From Acidimicrobiaceae bacterium (GTDB taxonomy: Bacteria > Actinomycetota > Acidimicrobiia > Acidimicrobiales > MedAcidi-G1): a DNA stretch of 10,997 bases. The stretch is from positions 1-10,997 of the forward strand of contig DPMC01000295.1 of the NCBI GenBank assembly GCA_003541675.1, written 5' to 3'. The notes below the pieces were generated by a model. That model worked only from the letters and a program-made list of their open reading frames with translations, did no database searches and was not told the DNA's origin. Shown piece after piece: positions 1-6,593 of the stretch. Position 1 is the first letter of the stretch. Each line of letters starts with the position of its first letter. The position numbers and the translations under genes were made by a program.

Positions 1-1163
1 ACCAGGTCTTCGACGGACTCGATACCCACCGAGATCCGAATCAGGTCGTCCGGTACCTCGAGGGCCGACCCTGCAGCCGAAGCATGGGTCATCACGCCGG
101 GGTGCTCGATGAGCGATTCCACGGCACCGAGCGACTCGGCGAGGGTGAACACTTCGGTGCTGACCGCCACTTTCTCGGCGGCTTCCCGTCCTCCAGCGAG
201 ACGAAACGACACCATGCCTCCAAAGCCGTCCATCTGTCGTCCGGCGATCTCATGACCTGGGTGTCCCTCGAGCCCCGGGTAGAGCACGTGGGACACTCGG
301 GGGTGTTGGACTAGAACCTCGACGATGGTCGACGCGTTGGTGCAGTGCCGGTCCATGCGCACAGCCAGGGTCTTCATGCCCCGTAGCACCAGGTAGCAGT
401 CAAATGGCCCAGGGACGGCACCCACCGCGTTCTGAACGAAGCCCAGATGGTCGGCGATCCGGTTGTCTGAGGTGGCGACGAAGCCGCCGACTACGTCGCT
501 GTGGCCCCCGAGGTACTTGGTCGCCGAGTGCACTACGGCGTCAGCGCCAAGGGAGATCGGGCGTTGAAGGTAGGGCGTGGCAAAGGTGTTGTCGACCACC
601 ACGGTTCCTCCGAGCTCGTGGACAACGTCGGCAACTCGGTCGATGTCGATCACGGTAAGCAGCGGGTTGGTGGGGGTTTCAAGCCATACCATTCGGGTCT
701 CGGGTGTCCAAGAATCCCGAATGGCGTCCGGATTCGTCAGGTCGACCGCAGTGTGTCGGATTCCCGCGGCGCCATGGACCTTCGAGATCAGACGGAACGT
801 TCCGCCGTATGCATCGTCTCCCAGCAAGACCTGATCTCCGGGCTCGAGCATTCGCAACAGGGCGTCCTCGGCGGCCAGCCCACTTGCGAAGGCGAAGCCG
901 TGCGATGCCCCCTCCAAGCTGGCTAGGCACTCTTCATAGGCGTGCCGGGTTGGGTTTCCGGTCCGTGCGTATTCGTAGCCAAACTTTGGTTCTCCCACGG
1001 CATCCTGGGCGAACGTGGTCGACAGGGCTATCGGAGTGACTACTCCTCCGGTTCGGGGATCATGTGGCTGCCCAGCGCGGACAGCCCGCGTCTCAAATCC
1101 GTAGTCGTCCGGGTTCTCGAATCCCGAAAGCAAGGGGTCACCCCCCATGGCAGGCCCAGTCAC
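1..1163 (-). CDS. Cystathionine gamma-synthase / gamma-lyase (PLP), 3' end cut by the window edge
   Basis: PLP-dependent enzyme of the Cys/Met metabolism family (fold type I). It either joins an activated homoserine to cysteine (gamma-synthase) or splits cystathionine to cysteine, 2-oxobutyrate and ammonia (gamma-lyase). The visible 387 residues cover nearly the whole family length; only about 10 C-terminal residues should be missing. Landmarks: EYARTGNPTR near residues 64-73, AFASGLAA near 91-98, VDNTFATPY near 190-198, the PLP-lysine motif HSATKYLGGHSD with Lys216, then ESLGAVESLIEHP and IRISVGIE near the end. The start is taken as GTG at 1163: AGAGGA-like bases (complement of 1170-1176) lie 6 nt upstream, and the upstream stop is one base away. 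An in-frame ATG at 1148 has a poorer ribosome site. Translational coupling to the cystathionine beta-synthase is likely, which favours the lyase role (reverse transsulfuration), but synthase and lyase cannot be separated by reading alone. Confidence 0.93.
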   Translation of the reverse strand, partial: MTGPAMGGDPLLSGFENPDDYGFETRAVRAGQPHDPRTGGVVTPIALSTTFAQDAVGEPKFGYEYARTGNPTRHAYEECLASLEGASHGFAFASGLAAEDALLRMLEPGDQVLLGDDAYGGTFRLISKVHGAAGIRHTAVDLTNPDAIRDSWTPETRMVWLETPTNPLLTVIDIDRVADVVHELGGTVVVDNTFATPYLQRPISLGADAVVHSATKYLGGHSDVVGGFVATSDNRIADHLGFVQNAVGAVPGPFDCYLVLRGMKTLAVRMDRHCTNASTIVEVLVQHPRVSHVLYPGLEGHPGHEIAGRQMDGFGGMVSFRLAGGREAAEKVAVSTEVFTLAESLGAVESLIEHPGVMTHASAAGSALEVPDDLIRISVGIESVEDL

Positions 1164-1164
1164 T

Positions 1165-2553
1165 TCAGGTCCTCTCGGCGTGGGGGGACAAGAAGCCCAG
1201 GAGGTCGGTTCGCGACACGATCGTTCTGGGTCTCCCACCCTCGAGGACCAGCAGCGCCGGGGCATGCTCAAGCAGTTCGGCGGCCCTGTCGATTGGCTCA
1301 CCGGCCCCGATGGTTGGTAGGGCGGTCTGCATGACGTCCTCAACCGGCTTGTCCAGAATCTCGTCGGACTGGTAACTCTGGGTCATCAGCCAGAGTTCGG
1401 ATACCGAACCAATCACTTCGGCGGCCGACAGCGGCATCTCGCCCTTGGCCACTGCGATCTGGGACACCCCGTACTTGCGCATAGTCAGCGCTGCGTCGCG
1501 CACAGTGTCTTCCGGACTGACATAGATGAGCTCTGGCAGATCACCGACGCGGGTTTCAAGGAGGTCGGAGATCACCGTGCCGTCCACTCGGTCGAATCCC
1601 ATGGTGGCCATCCACCCGTCGTCGAACACCTTGGTCAGGTAGCCGCGCCCAGAATCAGGGACCAGTACGACCACCAGATCATCTGCGGTCAACCCGGCAG
1701 CCACCTCGAGCGCTGCAGCGACTGCAGTGCCCCCCGACCCGCCGATCAGCAGCCCTTCCTCTCGGGTGACGCGGTGGGCCATGGCGAACGAATCGGCATC
1801 GCTCACCGGCACCGTCGCGTCGACCACGTCAGGGTGGTAGGTATCGGGCCAGAAGTCCTCACCTACCCCCTCTACCAGGTACGGGCGTCCCGATCCCCCG
1901 GAGTAGACCGAACCTTCAGGGTCGCCGACCACGATGGTCACGTTCGGGTTCTGCTCCTTTAGGTAACGGCCGACGCCGCTGATCGTTCCACCGGTTCCGG
2001 CTCCGGCCACGAAGTGTGTAATGCGGCCCTTCGTTTGTTCCCAGATCTCGGGTCCGGTGGTCTCGTAGTGGGCCTGGGGGTTAGCCGGGTTGAAGTACTG
2101 GTTTGGCTGGAAGGCACCGGGGGTTTCATTCATGAGCCGCTCGGCTGTCGAGTAGTAGGACTGCGGGTCCTCGGGTGGAACGGCGACGGAACACACGACA
2201 ACCTCGGCTCCGTAGGCCCGTAGTAGTGAGACCTTCTCGGTGCTGACCTTGTCGGTCATAACGAACACGCACTTGTAGCCGCGTTGAGCGGCAACGATGG
2301 CTAGACCGACCCCGGTGTTGCCTGATGTGGGTTCGATGATTGTCCCACCGGGCGCAAGGAGGCCAGCCTTTTCGGCAGCGTCGATCATTGCAACGGCTGG
2401 TCGGTCCTTGCTGCTGCCGCCTGGATTGGTGGTTTCAAGCTTGATGACCACCGGGCAGGCCAGGCCGGCACCCATGCGTGACAGGCGGACCATCGGCGTC
2501 TTGCCAATTAGTTCAAGGACGGAATCGGCGATGTCAAGGTCGGTGAGGTCCAT
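1165..2553 (-). CDS. cbs: Cystathionine beta-synthase with C-terminal CBS-domain pair
   Basis: 462-residue fold-type-II PLP enzyme that condenses homocysteine with serine (or O-acetylserine) to cystathionine in the cytosol. The catalytic domain spans about residues 5-320. It has the PLP lysine in GGSSKDR (Lys49), EPTSGNTG (74-81, Asn79 contacting the PLP ring oxygen), the phosphate-binding GTGGT loop (186-190) and GGSGGT (271-276). The SVYSGG...LVEGVGEDF stretch (215-234) is typical of CBS rather than plain cysteine synthase. Residues about 335-455 form two CBS motifs (Bateman module), which in this family often bind adenosyl ligands such as SAM; what this one binds is unknown. No N-terminal haem region is present, unlike the mammalian enzyme. 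The ATG at 2553 is chosen because the protein then begins at the family N-terminus (DSVLELIGKTP); no strong Shine-Dalgarno is visible before it. The reading frame stays open upstream to 2670 but would overlap the zinc-ribbon gene. It ends one base before the gamma-synthase/lyase gene. Confidence 0.93.
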   Translation of the reverse strand: MDLTDLDIADSVLELIGKTPMVRLSRMGAGLACPVVIKLETTNPGGSSKDRPAVAMIDAAEKAGLLAPGGTIIEPTSGNTGVGLAIVAAQRGYKCVFVMTDKVSTEKVSLLRAYGAEVVVCSVAVPPEDPQSYYSTAERLMNETPGAFQPNQYFNPANPQAHYETTGPEIWEQTKGRITHFVAGAGTGGTISGVGRYLKEQNPNVTIVVGDPEGSVYSGGSGRPYLVEGVGEDFWPDTYHPDVVDATVPVSDADSFAMAHRVTREEGLLIGGSGGTAVAAALEVAAGLTADDLVVVLVPDSGRGYLTKVFDDGWMATMGFDRVDGTVISDLLETRVGDLPELIYVSPEDTVRDAALTMRKYGVSQIAVAKGEMPLSAAEVIGSVSELWLMTQSYQSDEILDKPVEDVMQTALPTIGAGEPIDRAAELLEHAPALLVLEGGRPRTIVSRTDLLGFLSPHAERT

Positions 2554-2600
2554 AGGAAAATCTGAGTGACTTGGGTGGCTCTTGGTCAGCGGTCGTTGGT

Positions 2601-2792
2601 TTAGACGGCGCACGCCATGTCGGCGCCACAGCACATCGGGGACTTGATCTTCCCGTGGCCATTGGGACACTTTGAGACCTCAACGGTAGAGCCGTCGTCC
2701 TTGTCCAAAATCGCGTCAACTAGGGGTTCATCGCATGCGCCACAAGTGGCGTTTACGGACATTCCGCACGAGCTGCAGGTATAGGTAGCCAC
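2601..2792 (-). CDS. Small cysteine-rich zinc-ribbon-like protein
   Basis: A 63-residue protein with nine cysteines: CxxC at 6-9, CxxC at 17-20, CPNGH at 42-46, CC at 54-55 and Cys61 near the end (GADMACAV). Paired CxxC knuckles indicate a metal-binding (zinc-ribbon or rubredoxin-like) fold. The middle (about 21-41, rich in Asp and Val) looks like a beta-hairpin linker. There is no signal peptide or membrane segment, so it is probably cytosolic. I do not recognise a named function. The start is GTG at 2792, supported by AAGGA (complement of 2798-2802) five bases upstream; the first ATG in frame falls after the first CxxC. It lies 47 bases before the cystathionine beta-synthase gene in the same direction, so it is probably the first gene of that transcript. 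A role as metal- or thiol-responsive partner of sulfur metabolism is conceivable but rests on position alone. Confidence 0.8.
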   Translation of the reverse strand: MATYTCSSCGMSVNATCGACDEPLVDAILDKDDGSTVEVSKCPNGHGKIKSPMCCGADMACAV

Positions 2793-3161
2793 AGGGGTCC
2801 TTACTCTTTAGACGACGGTCGACACTTGTTCGGTGTCTGCGGGTGAGAATCCCGCTTCTAGGAACAGTACAGCCCTTCACTGGAAGAGCTCATGGCGAAC
2901 CACGTCATTTCAGTGAGCTTTGGTGCTGACGAATCGGTGGTGGCCACTGGTGTTTGCGGACAGCCGACACGCCATCGGTAGTGCGAACAGTCTGTCTGCC
3001 TGGAACGCTTCTCGTGCGAGGTGATTGATGGGGTCTGGTGCACGGTCGGCAATGGCCGGTCGAATCAGGCTTTGGTTGGGGCTCCGACAGGCTGGTTGTA
3101 ATCGACTTTGGTGGGCCAGTCGAACAAAGGGTCGGTGGGTGAGAGGCCGCCGTGGCTCCGG
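2793..3161. other. 369-base intergenic region between aconitase and the zinc-ribbon/transsulfuration genes
   Basis: No convincing gene is seen. The short open frames here have no family resemblance and no good ribosome site. The region must hold the 3' end of the aconitase transcript and probably the promoter of the downstream set. Just after the aconitase stop is an imperfect GC hairpin (GAGGCC at 3143-3148 with GGCTC at 3154-3158), with no T-run after it on the minus strand. Further on, 2884-2924 contains AGCTCA and TGAGCT flanking a loop of about 20 bases. Nearest the zinc-ribbon gene are two adjacent 5-bp hairpins, listed separately. A weak minus-strand -10-like TACTGT lies at about 2864-2869, without a recognisable -35. 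Confidence 0.5.
2821..2855 (-). promoter_or_regulatory. Tandem 5-bp/7-nt-loop hairpins in the leader of the zinc-ribbon gene
   Basis: Two perfect stems stand side by side: GACAC (2821-2825) pairs with GTGTC (2833-2837), and GCGGG (2839-2843) pairs with CCCGC (2851-2855). Each has a 7-base loop and one base separates them. In the minus-strand transcript they would sit in the 5' leader, ending 28 bases before the GTG start of the zinc-ribbon gene and about 20 bases before its AAGGA ribosome site. This could be a structured leader controlling the zinc-ribbon/transsulfuration transcript. I match it to no riboswitch class I know; chance pairing in GC-rich DNA is a real alternative. Confidence 0.35.
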
Positions 3162-5438
3162 TCAGGCGATCGAGCGTGCCCGGATGAGGTTCAGCGCACT
3201 ACCGGCCTTGAACCATTCGATCTGGTCGGCCGAGTAGGTGTGCCGGCAGCTGATCCGGGTCTCGGTGCCGTCAGGAGCGGCGACCACCACGGCCACCGGT
3301 ACGTTGGGTGCCAGGTCGGCCACCCCGACCACCGATATGCGGTCCTCGGGCCCAATCAGGTCGTAGTCGGCGGGGTCGGCGAAGGTCAGCGGTAGGACGC
3401 CCTGCTTCTTCAGGTTCGTTTCGTGGATTCGCGCGAACGAGCGGGCAATGACCACCTTGGCGCCACGGAAGCGGGGCTCCATGGCTGCGTGCTCACGCGA
3501 CGACCCCTCGCCCATGTTCTCGTCGCCGATGGCCGCCCAGGCCACGCCGGCCTCGTGGTAGCGGCGGGCGATCTCCGGATAGGTCCGGGTTTCACCATCG
3601 GTGACGTCCCAGCCGGTGCCCACTTCGCCAGTGAAGGCGTTGACGGCTCCCATGTAGACGTTGCCCGAGATGTTCTCGAGATGGCCCCGGTACTTCAGCC
3701 ACGGGCCGGCCATCGAGATGTGGTCGGTGGTGCACTTGCCCTGCGCCTTGACCAGAACGGTTAGGTCGGTCAGGTCACCACCGTCCCATGCCGCGAACGG
3801 TGTCAGTAGTTGCAGGCGGTCACTCGTCGGTGACACTTCGACCTGGATGTCCGAACCGTCGGCCGGCGGGGCCTGGAAGGTCTCTTCCCCCGGGTCGAAG
3901 CCGTCGGCGGGCAGTTCCTCGCCGTCGCCCACCGTGAGGCGGACCTCGTCGCCGGCCTCGTTCAGCAGTGTGTCGTTGGCCGGATCGAAGTCGAGTCGGC
4001 CGGCGATGGTCAGGGCGATCACCGTCTCAGGGGAGGTCACGAACGCGTGGGTCGTGGCGTAGCCGTCGTTGCGCTTGGGGAAGTTCCGGTTGTAGCTGGT
4101 GACTATGGAGTTGGGGATCCCGTCGTCGAGGTCCTGACGGTCCCACTGGCCGATACAGGGCCCACAAGCGTTGGCCAGCACCTGGGCGCCCAGCGCCTCG
4201 AAGTCGGCCAGCAGGCCGTCTCGCTCGATGGTGGCCCGGACCTGCTCGGAGCCAGGGGTGATGAGTAGTGGTGCTTTGGCGGTCAGGCCCTTGGCGACGG
4301 CGTCACGGGCGATGCTGGCCGCCCGTGTGATGTCCTCGTAGCTGGAGTTGGTGCACGAACCGATGAGCCCGGCACTGACCTCCAGCGGCCAGCCCTCGCG
4401 CTTGGCCTCGGCCCCAAGGTCTGCGACCGGACGGGCCAAGTCGGGGGTGTGGGGGCCGTTGATGTGCGGCGACAGGGTTGACAGGTCGATCTCGATGACC
4501 TCGTCGAAGTAGGAGCCGGGGTCGGCCTCAACCTCGTCGTCGGCTCGCAGATGGTGGGCCACGGCGTTGGCGGCGTCGGCCACGGCCTCACGACCCGTCG
4601 ACTTGAGGTAGCGGCCAATGGCGTCGTCATAGGCGAACATCGAGGTCGTGGCGCCGATCTCTGCTCCCATGTTGCAGATGGTGGCCTTCCCGGTGGCCGA
4701 CATGCTCCGTGCACCTGATCCGAAGTATTCGACAATGGCACCGGTGCCGCCCTTCACGGTGAGGATGTCGGCGACCTTCAGGATCACGTCCTTCGGGGCT
4801 GTCCATCCGTTCAATTCGCCGGTCAACTTCACGCCGATCAACTTGGGCCAACGCACGTTCCACGGGAATCCCGTCATGACGTCGACGGCATCTGCGCCGC
4901 CTACGCCAACCGCAACCATCCCGAGTCCACCGGCGTTGGGGGTGTGGCTGTCGGTCCCGATCATCATCCCGCCGGGGAAGGCGTACTGCTCGAGGACGAC
5001 CTGGTGAATGATCCCTGAGCCGGGCTTCCAAAAACCGGCGCCGTAGCGGGCGCAGACCGAAGCCAGGAAGTCGTAGACCTCGCGGTTGCCGTCGAGGGCG
5101 GTGGCTAGGTCCAACTTGCCGTCATCGCGAGCTTCGATGAGGTGATCGCAGTGGGTGGTCGTGGGGACCCGGACCTCATCGAGGCCAGCGGTCATGAACT
5201 GCAGCCAGGCCATCTGGGCCGTTGCGTCCTGCATGGCAACCCGGTCCGGTCGTAGGTCGACGTAGGAGACGCCGCGCTCGAGGCCGGAGGCCTCCGGATC
5301 GTCAAGGTGGTTGACAAGCACCTTCTCAGCCAGGGTGAGAGCACGGCCCAGACGGCGACGGCCGGTGGCTACCCGCTCGTCGAGAGTCGCGTAGACGCCC
5401 TGGATCAATTGGATGGGGGTGGATGCTGCGACTGTCAT
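3162..5438 (-). CDS. acn: Aconitate hydratase, mitochondrial-type
   Basis: 758-residue [4Fe-4S] aconitase that interconverts citrate and isocitrate through cis-aconitate in the TCA cycle. The three cluster cysteines are Cys362 ([11 protein letters not shown]), Cys425 and Cys428 ([11 protein letters not shown]). The 63-residue spacing between the first two equals that of pig heart aconitase. Other active-site blocks are THCDH (95-99), GTDSHTPN (161-168), [11 protein letters not shown] (448-458) and [14 protein letters not shown] (643-656, containing the catalytic Ser and an Arg). Domain order is the usual one, with the swivel domain from about residue 560 to the end. The length and the SYNRNF.KRND block match the mitochondrial-type branch (about 750-780 residues), not the roughly 900-residue AcnA/IRP branch common in actinobacteria or bacterial AcnB. 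The ATG at 5438 has AGAGGA (complement of 5449-5454) 10 bases upstream. The gene is intact and probably has its own promoter in the 208-base gap before it. Confidence 0.96.
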   Translation of the reverse strand: MTVAASTPIQLIQGVYATLDERVATGRRRLGRALTLAEKVLVNHLDDPEASGLERGVSYVDLRPDRVAMQDATAQMAWLQFMTAGLDEVRVPTTTHCDHLIEARDDGKLDLATALDGNREVYDFLASVCARYGAGFWKPGSGIIHQVVLEQYAFPGGMMIGTDSHTPNAGGLGMVAVGVGGADAVDVMTGFPWNVRWPKLIGVKLTGELNGWTAPKDVILKVADILTVKGGTGAIVEYFGSGARSMSATGKATICNMGAEIGATTSMFAYDDAIGRYLKSTGREAVADAANAVAHHLRADDEVEADPGSYFDEVIEIDLSTLSPHINGPHTPDLARPVADLGAEAKREGWPLEVSAGLIGSCTNSSYEDITRAASIARDAVAKGLTAKAPLLITPGSEQVRATIERDGLLADFEALGAQVLANACGPCIGQWDRQDLDDGIPNSIVTSYNRNFPKRNDGYATTHAFVTSPETVIALTIAGRLDFDPANDTLLNEAGDEVRLTVGDGEELPADGFDPGEETFQAPPADGSDIQVEVSPTSDRLQLLTPFAAWDGGDLTDLTVLVKAQGKCTTDHISMAGPWLKYRGHLENISGNVYMGAVNAFTGEVGTGWDVTDGETRTYPEIARRYHEAGVAWAAIGDENMGEGSSREHAAMEPRFRGAKVVIARSFARIHETNLKKQGVLPLTFADPADYDLIGPEDRISVVGVADLAPNVPVAVVVAAPDGTETRISCRHTYSADQIEWFKAGSALNLIRARSIA

Positions 5439-5534
5439 AGGGGTGGATTCCTCTAGGTGGGACGGCGGGGTGCGGTGCGCATCTCGCAGAGGCTGGGCGG
5501 TGGATTTCGAAGAATGCAGGTGATCCTGGTCGGA

Positions 5535-5563
5535 TTTTTTATCAATGTTCCAAGATTATCGAT
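5535..5563 (-). promoter_or_regulatory. AT-rich promoter/operator candidate upstream of aconitase
   Basis: In a strongly GC-rich setting this patch is AT-rich. It contains TTATCAA (5539-5545) and TTATCGA (5556-5562), a direct repeat at 17-base spacing, framed by ATCAAT and ATCGAT that make it partly palindromic. It lies about 100-125 bases before the aconitase start. Read on the minus strand, GATAAT (complement of 5555-5560) resembles a -10 box, but no good -35 lies 16-19 bases upstream of it. A transcription-factor site is therefore as likely as a core promoter. Confidence 0.35.
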
Positions 5564-5571
5564 GTGGTTGG

Positions 5572-5616
5572 TTGGGTAGGGGAGTCGAGTACCCAAATAA
5601 AGCCAGTAGTTGGGTT
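5572..5616. repeat. Alternating TTGGGTA / TACCCAA repeat cluster
   Basis: Three copies of one motif alternate in direction: TTGGGTA (5572-5578), its exact complement TACCCAA (5590-5596), and TTGGGTT (5610-5616). Start-to-start steps are 18 and 20 bases. The first pair is a perfect 7-bp inverted repeat with an 11-base spacer; the second and third form a 6-bp inverted repeat. The cluster lies between the acyltransferase stop and the aconitase promoter region. It could be a multi-site operator or two mutually exclusive RNA hairpins at the end of the acyltransferase transcript. No T-run follows, so a classic intrinsic terminator is not supported. Confidence 0.4.
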
Positions 5617-5646
5617 AAAAGCGAAGTGCGAGGGCAATAACGCTGG

Positions 5647-6576
5647 TCAGAGCGCCGGCCAGCGACGTCGGCGACGTTGTGAACTGCGGTCACGGTCGCC
5701 AAGGGCCCAGGCTCGACGCCATGCCCCCACGTCGGGTCCGGTTAGGCCGGGCGAGGTGCCGGCGTGGGCACGAATGCGGGCCTGGTACCAGTCCGACGTC
5801 GCCTCGTCGCCGAGAGCGGCCACTGCGGCCTGCAGGCGGACGGCGAATGCCCGGGCGCTCTCATCGTGGTTGGCCGTCAACGGGTCGCCGAACGTGACCG
5901 TTGTGCGTGACGGACGGGGCAGGGTTCGTCCCTTACGCAGAATCCGACCGGTGCCCTGCAGGTGGATGGGTACGACAGGCACACCGCAGCGGATGGCCAG
6001 ATAGGCGGCTCCGCCCCGGAACTCCTGGCCCCACCCGTCGGGGCTTCGACCGCCCTCCGGGTACAGGAGGATCGACCACCCGTCGTCGATCAACCCACGG
6101 GCCATGTCGGCCGACTTGCGCCCGACCTTGCTGCGTTCGATGGGCACGGCGCCGATAGCCAACGCTGAGACAGCGCCGGACATCCGGTTGCTGAAGAAGT
6201 AGTCGGCGGCCGCTCCGACCACGATGCGGTGGCGCCACGGCTCGGGGATCGACGTCAGCAGCAGCGGCGTGTCAGCGTGACTGTGGTGGTTGGCCACGAA
6301 AACCACGGAACCGTCTAGGCAGTCGAGCCGGTCGAGGCCTCGTCGGGCGGGTGACGCCAGAACTGCCATGGCCGGGCGCATCACCGATTCGAGGATGGCG
6401 GCTCTGGCCACCCGGGCTGGATACCGACGTGCCCACCCGGTGTCGTAGTCGGCCCCCAGGCCGTGGTCGGGCGACGGTGGCTCGATACCGGTGGGCACGG
6501 GCGCTGCACGCCACGGGAAGCCGAGGCCGCCCGCCATCGAGCGAGCCTTCGCCACAGATCGGGCCGCAAAACTCAT
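5647..6576 (-). CDS. PlsC-type lysophospholipid acyltransferase family protein
   Basis: 309-residue member of the LPLAT/PlsC acyltransferase family, which transfers acyl chains from acyl-CoA or acyl-ACP to a hydroxyl, classically lysophosphatidate. Motif I is NHHSHAD (residues 96-102), giving the catalytic HX4D (His97, Asp102). Motif II is VPIER (144-148), motif III is YPEGGRS (172-178, with Gly where FPEGTRS has Thr), and motif IV is VPIHL (202-206). An N-terminal extension of about 85 residues precedes motif I, and the last 16 residues are very basic (five consecutive Arg). There is no clear transmembrane helix; the basic tail may help peripheral membrane binding. The ATG at 6576 lies 17 bases after the LarA-like stop with only a weak ribosome site, so coupling is likely. 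It is the last gene of the four-gene set. The acceptor may be an unusual alcohol given its neighbours, which is inference. Confidence 0.88.
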   Translation of the reverse strand: MSFAARSVAKARSMAGGLGFPWRAAPVPTGIEPPSPDHGLGADYDTGWARRYPARVARAAILESVMRPAMAVLASPARRGLDRLDCLDGSVVFVANHHSHADTPLLLTSIPEPWRHRIVVGAAADYFFSNRMSGAVSALAIGAVPIERSKVGRKSADMARGLIDDGWSILLYPEGGRSPDGWGQEFRGGAAYLAIRCGVPVVPIHLQGTGRILRKGRTLPRPSRTTVTFGDPLTANHDESARAFAVRLQAAVAALGDEATSDWYQARIRAHAGTSPGLTGPDVGAWRRAWALGDRDRSSQRRRRRWPAL

Positions 6577-6593
6577 TGGGCGGTTCCCACGAC

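Noticed and set aside
2554..2670. Extended N-terminus for cystathionine beta-synthase
   Set aside because: The extra 39 residues overlap the zinc-ribbon gene and have no counterpart in the family, whose conserved start matches the ATG at 2553.
2839..2855. T-arm-like stem-loop suggesting a tRNA gene
   Set aside because: No matching acceptor, D-arm or anticodon arm can be placed around it on either strand, and the loop is TGAGAAT rather than TTCGAAT.
2858..3052. Minus-strand open frame of 64 residues in the intergenic region
   Set aside because: No ribosome site of note, no recognisable motif, and a Ser/Thr-rich random-looking composition; not enough to call a gene.
3143..3158. Hairpin just after the aconitase stop as an intrinsic terminator
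   Set aside because: The stem is short with a bulge and no T-run follows on the minus strand.
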